Part shown: piece by piece, positions 26,225 to 33,983 of the stretch
Position numbering within the stretch: position 1 is the stretch's first letter
Layout: every line of letters starts with the position of its first letter
NCBI GenBank assembly: GCA_050952065.1
Contig: JBMNKF010000001.1
Location: forward strand, 248,001-312,000
Length of the DNA stretch: 64,000 nt
Origin: JAXGZG01 sp050952065
Lineage (GTDB): Bacteria; Bacillota; Sulfobacillia; Fermentithermobacillales; Fermentithermobacillaceae
Direction of reading: 5' to 3'
The notes under the pieces: model-generated
Told to the model about the DNA's origin: nothing
Seen by the model: the letters and a program-made list of their open reading frames with translations, nothing else
The model's database searches: none
Made by a program: the position numbers and the translations under genes

Positions 26225-27898
26225 GTGCAGAAACCAGATTTCTCAAAGTACCTGGATTGTGCCGAGTTGAACGAGACTCTCAGAGCCCTTGTTGATGAGA
26301 ATCCCGATCTGGCTACCATGTATTCAATCGGGAAGACCTACGAAGGCCGCGACATGTGGATGGTTGAGATCACCAACAAGAAGATAGGCAGTCCGGACAA
26401 GAAGCCCGGCATGTACATAGACGGAAATCACCACGCCGGAGAAGTGACGGGCTCTATGGTCTGCCTATACACCATCTGGTATCTCCTGTCCAACTACGGA
26501 GAAGACCCGTTTGTAACCGGTCTTCTTGATGACCGGGTATTCTACATTCTCCCCAGAATCTCTGTTGATGGAGCCGAGGTTTTCCTCAAGACGCCGTATC
26601 AGCTTCGTTCCAGCGTTCGGGAGTATCCGCCCAGAGATGACGAAGACGGCCTGAATCAAGAGGATATCGATGGCGACGGGTGGATACTGCAGATGAGGAT
26701 AGAGGATCCCGACGGTGACTGGAGAGTGTCTTCCAAGGACGAGAGACTCATGGTCAGGAGACAGCCATGGGACAAGGAAGGCCCTTTCTACAGAGTCTAT
26801 CATGAGGGGATTCTCAAGAACTGGGATGGCGGAGAGATAAAGATGGCTCAGTCAAAATGGGGTTTGGATCTCAACCGCAACTACCCGGCGAACTGGGAGC
26901 CAGACGTGATTCAGCGGGGAGCGGGGCCATATCCCCTGTCGGAGCCTGAAACGAGAAACGTGGCCGAATTCCTCTTGGCCCACAAGAACATCGCCGGCGG
27001 CATGTCTTACCACACCACTATGGGTGCCATACTTCGCCCATGCTGCAGTAAACCCGACAGCAAGATGCCTCCGGAGGATGTCGCCATCTACAAGACCATT
27101 GGCCAAAAGGGGTTCGAGCTTACCGGATATCCCGCCATTTCTACATTTGAAGACTATGTTCAAGACAAGGAACACCCGCTTAAAGGCGTTTTTATGGACT
27201 GGCTTTACGAGCATCTTGGCATCATCACATTTTCTACAGAGTTGTGGGATGCCTCGGTGAGAGCCGGTAACGATGTGTTTGACCGCAGGAGCCGAACCTC
27301 CGAAGAAGGCCAACTCAATCTTCTGACCTGGAATGACCGGGAGCTCGCCGGTCAAGGGTTTGAGAGGTGGCGCGAGTTCGATCACCCCCAGTTGGGCAAG
27401 GTGGAGATCGGCGGTTGGAAGTCCAAGTTTGTGTTGACAAACCCGCCACCCCAGTTCCTCGAGGGCGAGTGTCACAAGAACTGCATGTTTACCCTGTACC
27501 ATGCCCATTGTTTACCGCAGGTGAGTCTCGCTAAAGTAACGGCTCAAAAGATCGCGGAAGGTCTGTACAAGGTCAAGGCGGTTGTAGAGAACAAGAGCTT
27601 CATGCCCACGTCTGGGTGCCGACAAGCCGTGAACGCCGGAAGGGCAAAGCCTGTGGTTGTGGAGATTTCGGCCCAGTCAGGGGGGATCGGCTTGATAGCC
27701 GGTAAGGCGAAGGAGGAGGTTGGGCACTTGCAGGGACTCGGCAGCAGTCCGGGCGGCATGGGTTGGTACGGTGTCAGTTCGGACGCGAACAAGAAAGAGG
27801 TCCAGTGGGTGGTGCGAGCCCAAGCAGGCACGGTTCTGGCAATCGTGGCCGGTTGTGACAGGGCTGGAACGGACCGAGCAGAAGTGACCCTGGACTGA
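26225..27898 (+). CDS. M14-family zinc carboxypeptidase (paralogue 1)
   Basis: 557-residue M14 metallocarboxypeptidase. Zinc ligands are seen in HAGEVTG (H-x2-E, about residue 70) and in a later MSYHTT; LDLNRNYPANW carries the substrate-binding Arg/Asn, and STELWD the general-base Glu. After about residue 390 a C-terminal beta-rich extension starts at DHPQLGKVEIGGW, shared by the two other paralogues here. No signal peptide, so probably cytosolic. GTG at 26225 chosen for GAGGAGG 7 nt upstream. Followed by a second paralogue and an M42 peptidase, so one operon. Confidence 0.88.
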   Translation: MQKPDFSKYLDCAELNETLRALVDENPDLATMYSIGKTYEGRDMWMVEITNKKIGSPDKKPGMYIDGNHHAGEVTGSMVCLYTIWYLLSNYGEDPFVTGLLDDRVFYILPRISVDGAEVFLKTPYQLRSSVREYPPRDDEDGLNQEDIDGDGWILQMRIEDPDGDWRVSSKDERLMVRRQPWDKEGPFYRVYHEGILKNWDGGEIKMAQSKWGLDLNRNYPANWEPDVIQRGAGPYPLSEPETRNVAEFLLAHKNIAGGMSYHTTMGAILRPCCSKPDSKMPPEDVAIYKTIGQKGFELTGYPAISTFEDYVQDKEHPLKGVFMDWLYEHLGIITFSTELWDASVRAGNDVFDRRSRTSEEGQLNLLTWNDRELAGQGFERWREFDHPQLGKVEIGGWKSKFVLTNPPPQFLEGECHKNCMFTLYHAHCLPQVSLAKVTAQKIAEGLYKVKAVVENKSFMPTSGCRQAVNAGRAKPVVVEISAQSGGIGLIAGKAKEEVGHLQGLGSSPGGMGWYGVSSDANKKEVQWVVRAQAGTVLAIVAGCDRAGTDRAEVTLD

Positions 27899-27974
27899 GT
27901 GCGGGCGGGTATAGTGTTGCATCCAAAGTTGATTTGGCCACAAACCAGAACAAGACAACCGGAGGGGGATCTTT

Positions 27975-29645
27975 TTGAACCTGTGTTTCGACCATTATCA
28001 CACTAACGCAGAGGTCAGGGCTTTTCTAGAGGAGTGCCTCCGGGAGTATCCACGCCTGTGCAGACTAGAGTGCATCGGCCGGTCCTATCAAGACCGAGAG
28101 ATCCTCATGCTGGAGATCACCAATAGGGAGACTGGTCCCGGTTCAGACAAGCCCGGCGTATACGCCGACGGCAACACCCACGCGGGCGAAGTAACCGGGT
28201 GTGAGGTAATCCTGTATTCCATCAAACAACTTCTAGAAGGCTACGGAAAGGACCCGAAGATAACTAAGCTGATTGATACCCGGACCTTTTACTTTGTCCC
28301 CAGAATTACCGTGGATGGGTCCGAGTACTACCTGTCAACTCCGCATATGCTGCGGTCCAGTTTGCATCCCTGGCCAGGTGAGACAGATGACAAACCCGGG
28401 CTTTACCCTGACGATATTGACGGCAACGGCAAAATCCTGAGCATGAGAGTGAAGAACCCCGATGGCGGCTGGAAAGTATCCTCCAAGGACCCCCGGATCA
28501 TGGTCCGAAGGCGTCCTGATGAGATGGGAGAGGTCGGGGACATCTTTTACGACGTGTTCACGGAAGGGTTCATACGGGACTATGACCCGGATGTGACCGT
28601 GAAACGGGCACCTGGGATGTACGGTCTGGATTTCAACAGGCAGTACCCGGCCAATTGGGCGATTCACACAAGGCAGCCCGGTTCTGGGGACTATCCTTTC
28701 AGCGAGCCTGAGATGAAGGCCATCGGCGACTTCTATCTGTCTCATCCCAACATCGTGACATCTATGTCCTATCACACATCAGGCGGGCTAATTCTTAGAC
28801 CATTCTGCGACAAGAAAGACTCTGCCTTCGACCGGCGTGATCTCGAGATATACAAGGCTGTGGGTGAGGTCGGCAATGAGATTACAGGGTATCCGCTAGT
28901 GTCCGTTTTTGAGGAATTCACCCGAGACCAAGAGCGTCCTCCGGTGGGAAGCGTTTTGGAGTGGGCCTATGAAAGTCTTGGGATCTTGTCTTTGGAAACC
29001 GAGCTTTGGGATATGGCTGGGCAGGCCGGAATCCAAAGACGCTCTCCACAAGCTGCCCGGAACCTCACCGAGAAGGAACGGGAGGAAGAAGCCGTCGAGA
29101 TCCTTCGGTGGAACGATGAGAAGATGGGGGGAGTCCTTTTTCACGACTGGAAACCTTTCCAGCATCCCCAACTGGGGGAAGTGGAGATAGGAGGCTGGGA
29201 GCCCAAATTCGGCAGGCAGAACCCGCCTGTGGCCCTACTGGAAGAGGAGTGCCGGAAGAATGCCCAGTTCAACCTCGCAAGGGCAGCTGTCACTCCGCGT
29301 TTGGTGATAGAAAAGGTGACGGCCACAGGCCTAGGTGGCGGGATATACAACGTGGAGGCGGTCATCCGAAATGAAGGCTATCTGCCAACTCACGGGACCT
29401 TCAGGGCTCTGGCCATGCGCCAAACGAAACCGGTTAAGGTCACTTTGGATGGCCTGGATGCCGGCTCTCGCCCAGTTGACGGCGAGATACAGCGCGAGAT
29501 CGGCCACTTAGGAGGCAGGGCAGGTGGCGGCGATGCCAAGACGAAGGTGCAATGGGTGATCCGAGGCAGCAAGGGACAGAATCTGACAGTCACCGCCTAC
29601 ACACCTAGAGCCGGAAAAGCTCGGGGGACGGTTGTGTTGGAGTAG
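27975..29645 (+). CDS. M14-family zinc carboxypeptidase (paralogue 2)
   Basis: 556-residue paralogue of the gene upstream. HAGEVTG, MSYHTSGG, LDFNRQYPANW and ETELWD hold the zinc, substrate and catalytic residues; here Gln replaces the Asn of the NRN motif (NRQ). The shared C-terminal extension starts at HPQLGEVEIGGW. TTG start with GGAGGGGG about 6 nt upstream. 76 bp after paralogue 1. Confidence 0.87.
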   Translation: MNLCFDHYHTNAEVRAFLEECLREYPRLCRLECIGRSYQDREILMLEITNRETGPGSDKPGVYADGNTHAGEVTGCEVILYSIKQLLEGYGKDPKITKLIDTRTFYFVPRITVDGSEYYLSTPHMLRSSLHPWPGETDDKPGLYPDDIDGNGKILSMRVKNPDGGWKVSSKDPRIMVRRRPDEMGEVGDIFYDVFTEGFIRDYDPDVTVKRAPGMYGLDFNRQYPANWAIHTRQPGSGDYPFSEPEMKAIGDFYLSHPNIVTSMSYHTSGGLILRPFCDKKDSAFDRRDLEIYKAVGEVGNEITGYPLVSVFEEFTRDQERPPVGSVLEWAYESLGILSLETELWDMAGQAGIQRRSPQAARNLTEKEREEEAVEILRWNDEKMGGVLFHDWKPFQHPQLGEVEIGGWEPKFGRQNPPVALLEEECRKNAQFNLARAAVTPRLVIEKVTATGLGGGIYNVEAVIRNEGYLPTHGTFRALAMRQTKPVKVTLDGLDAGSRPVDGEIQREIGHLGGRAGGGDAKTKVQWVIRGSKGQNLTVTAYTPRAGKARGTVVLE

Positions 29646-29678
29646 TAGCCGGAGAGGGGACCGAATGGAGGATACAGA

Positions 29679-30743
29679 TTGGGAATGAACTCTTGTCGAA
29701 ACAACATTCCAGATGTCGAATACATAACTCAGCGCCTCGTCAAGCTGTGCAAGATTCCCAGCCCCACGGGAGATACCTTGGAAGCTGTTCAGTGGACCAA
29801 GTCGGAATCCGAGAATCTCGGTTACAAAGCCGAGATCAACAATAAAGGCAGTCTTTTGGTGCAAATCCCCGGGCGGCTCCCAGGTAACGAGAGGACCCTC
29901 TCGGCTCACATTGACACGCTTGGCGCCATGGTCTTCGAAGTCAAGAGCAACGGACGCCTCAAACTGACCAGCATTGGCAGCTGCCCTTGGACCAGCGTCG
30001 AAGGGCAGCGCGTGTTCATTAAGGCCAGTTCCGGCAGGACCTACACGGGCACGATCCTTGTTACAAAGGCAGCGGTCCACGTACACGGAGAAGAGACCAA
30101 CAAAATGGAGCGGACCGCCGATAACATGGAAGTCCGCATTGATGAGAAAGTTAAGACCAAGGACGATGTAATGCAGCTGGGCATCAAGCCTGGCGATTTT
30201 GTAGTGTTCGACCCGCGGACAGAGGTGACGCCTTCGGGTTTCATCAAGTCGCGGCATTTGGATGACAAGGCGTCGGTGGCGATCCTCTTAGGCGCGGCGA
30301 AGTTCTTGGCCGATAGGGGTTTACGGCCGGCCTACACGACTCACTTTTGCATAACCAACTTTGAGGAAGTGGGCCATGGCGGGTCTTTCGGGTTTCCTGC
30401 GGAGACGAAAGAATTCCTCGCCGTGGACATGGGCTGCGTGGGAGATGGACTCCTAGGAAGTGAGTACACCGTCTCTATCTGCGCCAAGGATTCCGGAGGT
30501 CCTTACGACTTGACATTGCGGAAGAAACTGGAGGACCTTTGCGAGAAGAGCAACATCCCATACGTTGTTGACATTTTCCCATTCTACGGGTCGGACGCAG
30601 GGGCTGCTCTGCGGGCAGGGTTCAACGTCAGGACCGGGTGCATTGGCACTGGTGTTGATGCTTCGCATTCACATGAGCGAACTCACCAAGAAGGGCTCTT
30701 GGCTACCGCCAGGCTGGTAACGGCGTATGTGCTGAGCGAGTAG
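29679..30743 (+). CDS. M42-family aminopeptidase/endoglucanase-type metallopeptidase
   Basis: 354-residue member of the M42 (FrvX/glutamyl aminopeptidase) family, which form dodecameric cytosolic shells and trim peptides. Visible ligands: SAHIDT, HLDDKAS, NFEEVGHGG, AVDMG and a late SHSHERTH. TTG at 29679 with GGAGG 7 nt upstream; an ATG two codons later is possible. It follows the two M14 genes by 33 bp: carboxypeptidases plus aminopeptidase suggest stepwise peptide degradation. Confidence 0.88.
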   Translation: MGMNSCRNNIPDVEYITQRLVKLCKIPSPTGDTLEAVQWTKSESENLGYKAEINNKGSLLVQIPGRLPGNERTLSAHIDTLGAMVFEVKSNGRLKLTSIGSCPWTSVEGQRVFIKASSGRTYTGTILVTKAAVHVHGEETNKMERTADNMEVRIDEKVKTKDDVMQLGIKPGDFVVFDPRTEVTPSGFIKSRHLDDKASVAILLGAAKFLADRGLRPAYTTHFCITNFEEVGHGGSFGFPAETKEFLAVDMGCVGDGLLGSEYTVSICAKDSGGPYDLTLRKKLEDLCEKSNIPYVVDIFPFYGSDAGAALRAGFNVRTGCIGTGVDASHSHERTHQEGLLATARLVTAYVLSE

Positions 30744-30811
30744 TTCTTGGTTTCCCCGGTGTGTACGGGTGTGTATCGGATGGCCATCTGCGGAGGCTAG
30801 GTGACCTATGG

Positions 30812-31073
30812 TGATGAGTGGTACAGGTGGCGCACCGAAATGAGCACCTTCCGCCTGATGAGGTGCAGGAGCGCATGCCTGCCTTCGGAGGATGCATCGA
30901 AACGAGGCACAGTTTGCGATCTCGAAGGGGTCCGCGAGATGGTTCTAGGGTGTACGCCTCGTTTTGAGGCGGGGTCGCAGTGATGAGGGGCGCTGGCGAG
31001 CGAGCTTACGGTGATGAGGGGCACAGGTGAGCGTACTCGGCCTGATGAGGGACACGGGAGAGCGTCCTGCCTA
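30812..31073 (+). repeat. Five degenerate TGATGAG-hairpin units
   Basis: TGATGAG occurs at 30812, 30856, 30981, 31012 and 31043. The last three are spaced exactly 31 nt and align beyond the core (GGGGC-C-GG-GAGCG). Several are followed by a local hairpin: GGTG/CACC in the first, GCAGG/CCTGC in the second, CGCT/AGCG in the third, GGAC/GTCC in the fifth. The hairpin sequences differ while pairing is kept, which hints at RNA structure rather than simple DNA repeats. Confidence 0.55.
30849..30974 (+). ncRNA. Hammerhead-like three-way junction RNA (candidate)
   Basis: CTGATGA (30855-30861) is followed flush by a stem (GGTGCA 30862-30867 with TGCATC 30893-30898), then flush by GAAA (30899-30902). 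The strand after the GAA, ACGAGGC (30902-30908), pairs perfectly with GCCTCGT (30956-30962), and CCGC just before the core pairs with GCGG (30969-30972), extended by two G-U pairs. This is the hammerhead ribozyme plan: stem I, CUGAUGA, stem II, GAAA, stem III. One departure: six bases (TTTGAG) instead of one lie between stem III and stem I at the expected cleavage site. A perfect hairpin (ATCTCG/CGAGAT) sits inside loop III. Structure by inspection only; activity unproven. Confidence 0.4.
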
Positions 31074-31391
31074 GGACCTGAGGCTAGAGGGTGTCGCGGA
31101 TCGGAGCCCTGTGTCAAACCGTTGCATCGTCCCGGAACAGTCGCCCCAAATCGTGGCGTAACCCTGAGGGAGCGTATCGGGGTTCTAGGGATAACCCCTT
31201 ACGTCCCCGCGAGGATGAAGGCCGTTCTAGGACCTGCGTTGGTGTGTTGGATGCTGTTAGGGCGGGGATGCAAGGACAAGGCCCTGGTATACGTACGACG
31301 ATTGATCAGGTTACCGGCAAGAAGATCCTCCGAGCAGATTTCGGGGAAAACGATACTCGTAAATACAGGCAAGACACACGGGGTGATTTGA

Positions 31392-32327
31392 GTGAGCCTG
31401 AAAGCAACGCTGGAAGCGATTTCGCTGCTGGACGATGCCACCGTTGACGGTCCGAAAGTGGAAAACGCCTTAAGGTCCGCGGGTGTCCGGGGAGTATCCG
31501 TGAAGCGTGTGCGAGGAGAGAGGGGCTTTACCGATTTCGTGAAGGCCGTCATCCCCGGGAAATCTGGCCGGAGAAACGGTGGGAACGCTCCCACTCTGGG
31601 AGTCATAGGCAGGCTTGGGGGCATCGGAGCGCGTCCGGAGATGATAGGTCTAGTTTCCGACGGCGATGGAGCTTGTGCCGCTGTCGCGGCGGCTATCAAG
31701 CTGGGATCAATGTCTACTAAGGGTGACGTGCTGCCCGGTGACGTAGTGGTCGCGACCCATATTTGTCCCTGTGCGCCAACTCAACCTCACGAACCGGTGC
31801 CTTTCATGGGTTCTCCCGTGGATATGGCCACCATGAATGAGCTTGAGGTCGACTCTTCCATGGATGCGGTGTTGTCTATAGACACCACAAAGGGCAACCG
31901 GGTGATTAACCACAGGGGATTCGCCATATCCCCCACGGTCAAAGAAGGGTACATCCTAAAGGTTAGTGACTCCCTTCTTGACATCATGTCGATAACCACG
32001 GGGAGGCTCCCCGTGACGTTCCCAATCACCATGCAAGATATCACTCCATACGGCAACGGCGTTTATCACCTTAACAGCATCCTACAGCCTGCGACTGCGA
32101 CCTCCGCGCCGGTGGTGGGGGTAGCGATAACCGCCGAGACTCCGGTGCCCGGCTGCGCCACCGGGGCCACCCATGCCGTCGACGTTGAGGGAGCCGTGAG
32201 ATTCGTCATCGAAGTAGCCAAATCCTTTGGAGCCGGGAAGTGCAGCTTCTACGACGCCGAGGAATTTGCCAGGCTAGTGGAACTGTACGGGCCCATGAAG
32301 CACCTACAGACGCCGGGAAGGAAGTAG
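31392..32327 (+). CDS. DUF1177-family protein
   Basis: 311-residue protein recognised as DUF1177 from its overall sequence, including LGVIGRLGGIGARPEMIGLVSD, THICPCAPTQPHEPVPFMGSP and the late EAVRF-type helix. It has no membrane segment. GTG start after GGGGTGATTTGA. The gene directly downstream is an AroM-family protein, a pairing often seen beside peptide transporters and peptidases, so a role in peptide or amino-acid catabolism is inferred. Reaction not known to me. Confidence 0.75.
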   Translation: MSLKATLEAISLLDDATVDGPKVENALRSAGVRGVSVKRVRGERGFTDFVKAVIPGKSGRRNGGNAPTLGVIGRLGGIGARPEMIGLVSDGDGACAAVAAAIKLGSMSTKGDVLPGDVVVATHICPCAPTQPHEPVPFMGSPVDMATMNELEVDSSMDAVLSIDTTKGNRVINHRGFAISPTVKEGYILKVSDSLLDIMSITTGRLPVTFPITMQDITPYGNGVYHLNSILQPATATSAPVVGVAITAETPVPGCATGATHAVDVEGAVRFVIEVAKSFGAGKCSFYDAEEFARLVELYGPMKHLQTPGRK

Positions 32328-32453
32328 TTGTAGGGTTGAGAGCCCAATCCTCTGTCACAGTGTCAGAAGGAAGGCAGCTCATAGCCAAGGGAATCGCGGC
32401 TATGCCGGCGGTCAGGATGACGTGGACCCGAGGAGGGAGAAAGGAGGACGACT

Positions 32454-33122
32454 GTGAGACGAGTGCTGGGCACGGTGACCATCGGACAATCCCCGAGGTC
32501 GGACCTCATCCCCGAAATGAAGCAGATGCTGGACCAAGATGTCGTCATAATCGAGGCCGGGGCTCTAGACGGACTCACCCTCGACGAGGTGAAGAAGCTC
32601 TATCCTGAGCCAGGGGACTACGTCCTCATAACCAGGATGGCCGATGGCACGGCTGTCAAGATAGCGGAAAAGCACATCCTTCCCAAGATGCAGCAGCAAA
32701 TAACCAATCTCGTTGAAAAAGGAGCCGAAGTGATATCGCTGGTATGCACCGGCGAGTTTCCCGATTTCGACTGTCCGCGGCTGGTGGTCAGGCCGCAGAA
32801 AGTGCTGTTCAACGCTGCAGCATCCGTGGCCGCGGGGCTCCGACTTGGAGTCTTTGTCCCAGACATAGACCAAATACCCCAGTCTACCAACAGATGGGCC
32901 GGCGTTGGCACGGACTTGAGAGTTGAAGCCGCTTCTCCGTACGAGTCTATCGAGGCAATCCAGGAAGCGGCAGCGGCCTTGCGGGATTGGCGAGCCCGAG
33001 TGATAGTCATGGACTGCATCGGCTACACGCTGGCGATGAAGCGAGCCGTAAAGGACATAACCGGGGTTCCAGTAATACTGGCACGATCAGTTGTGGCAAG
33101 GATGTTGGCTGAACTCTTGTGA
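32454..33122 (+). CDS. AroM-family protein
   Basis: 222-residue AroM protein, related in fold to Asp/Glu/hydantoin racemases. The N-terminal LGTVTIGQSPRSDLIPEM and the central LVCTGEFPDF (with the Cys where racemases have a catalytic Cys) and the late VIVMDCIGYT (second Cys) fit a two-cysteine racemase-like active site. GTG start with AAAGGAGG 6 nt upstream. Lies 126 bp after DUF1177, very likely the same operon. Despite its name, a shikimate-pathway role is not established. Confidence 0.78.
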   Translation: MRRVLGTVTIGQSPRSDLIPEMKQMLDQDVVIIEAGALDGLTLDEVKKLYPEPGDYVLITRMADGTAVKIAEKHILPKMQQQITNLVEKGAEVISLVCTGEFPDFDCPRLVVRPQKVLFNAAASVAAGLRLGVFVPDIDQIPQSTNRWAGVGTDLRVEAASPYESIEAIQEAAAALRDWRARVIVMDCIGYTLAMKRAVKDITGVPVILARSVVARMLAELL

Positions 33123-33230
33123 GGCAAACTGCAACGTAGTCGCAACCGAGTCCGTAACGCAGTTGAGACAAAGTCTTGCACGGTACACCTACAGATCGCA
33201 TATCGCCGGTGACGGCGGAGTGCGGTCTTT

Positions 33231-33437
33231 CTAAAGGGGTACGTTCCTTCCGCCTCCAAAGTAGTCATCAAGCCATGCGCAGAGTTTCACGAAGACCGGG
33301 TGATCGGGCTCGTGGGCCCACGTGCTTGAATCGGAAGGGTAGTACCTGCCGTCCACGAACCAAAGACCCGTTAGCGCATGGCCTTTCGCCGATGCTGTCA
33401 TGGGACCTAGAGGACTCTCCAAACTCGCGTAAATCAC
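33231..33437 (-). pseudogene. Truncated methylguanine-DNA methyltransferase (ogt), N-terminal fragment
   Basis: 68 codons from GTG (GGAGG 10 nt upstream) match the N-terminal domain of Ogt/MGMT: MIYASLESPLGPMTASAKG, then GLWFVDG, and DHPVFVKLCAWLDDYFGG. A TAG stop follows VPL, exactly where the second domain should begin. The catalytic PCHRV motif is not found in the 108 bp before aroM. Lies directly after an alkA remnant on the same strand, as in alkylation-repair operons. Confidence 0.75.
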
Positions 33438-33444
33438 TTGCCGG

Positions 33445-33735
33445 GCGCCTCCAGCTTTGGTTGTCGCCTTTTAATGAAGTCCACAGGTTCAGCGTCGCGT
33501 ATACCTCCACGGTTTCCACTTCTGGGACTCGTCCAAGATCCCTTTCTCCGCCCAACTAGAAAGCGCCTTCTTCACGCCGTAGTTGGTGTGGGGGAAGGCA
33601 TCCGGCCAACTGAAAGCGCGCATGCCGACATACTGGACCGTCCACGGGCTAAATCCGGACAGTTTCAGCAGCTTGGCCACCTCGACTTCCGGGTCGGATT
33701 CCGAAGCTGGGTTACGGCGCCGTAAGGCGTCGCAA
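33445..33735 (-). pseudogene. Remnant of 3-methyladenine DNA glycosylase (alkA), C-terminal part
   Basis: Frame ending at 33489 encodes DPEVEVAKLLKLSGFSPWT, QYVGMRAF and PDAFPHTNYGVKKAL, matching the helix-hairpin-helix and C-terminal region of AlkA. After KWKPWR the family's next words VYATLNLWTSL continue in another frame, showing a one-base deletion near 33513. The N-terminal half of the glycosylase is absent or unrecognisable. Confidence 0.7.
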
Positions 33736-33983
33736 GGCGAGGTTGTAGCCTCAGCTAGACGAAAGGGGCGCGCTTTGGCTCCTCCGGACAGATAGGTTCA
33801 CGGGGGGCCCCGCTTTTTTTCCATCTGGAGACTCAGTGATGCAGGAATCCGGCATATCCCGTGGAATTTCTTCCCGTTATCGCAAGTCTTCAGCCCTTTC
33901 CGTTCACGTTTTCTGATTACGCGTTTCGGTCACGGTCCGCCTGTGCCCCACACGTCTTCCGGATAGCCAGAGGAGGAGTAACA

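Larger units (their letters stand above)
30744..31391. other. 648-bp non-coding segment, highly structured
   Basis: No convincing gene lies between the M42 peptidase and the DUF1177 gene. Open frames here are short, carry no recognisable family and run across repeats whose 31-nt period is not a multiple of three. The segment contains the TGATGAG repeat units, a three-way junction, a hairpin at 30919-30940 and another at 31179-31198 (GGGGTT/AACCCC). The phrase GGTTCTAGGG occurs twice (30941, 31181). A large structured RNA or a decayed locus are both possible. Confidence 0.6.

Noticed and set aside
30801..31117. CRISPR-like array from the TGATGAG repeats
   Set aside because: Repeat core is only 7 nt, spacing is irregular outside three units, and no cas genes are present.
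31011..31391. Plus-strand frame of 126 codons before DUF1177
   Set aside because: Runs across the 31-nt repeats and hairpins; residues look random and no start signal is present.
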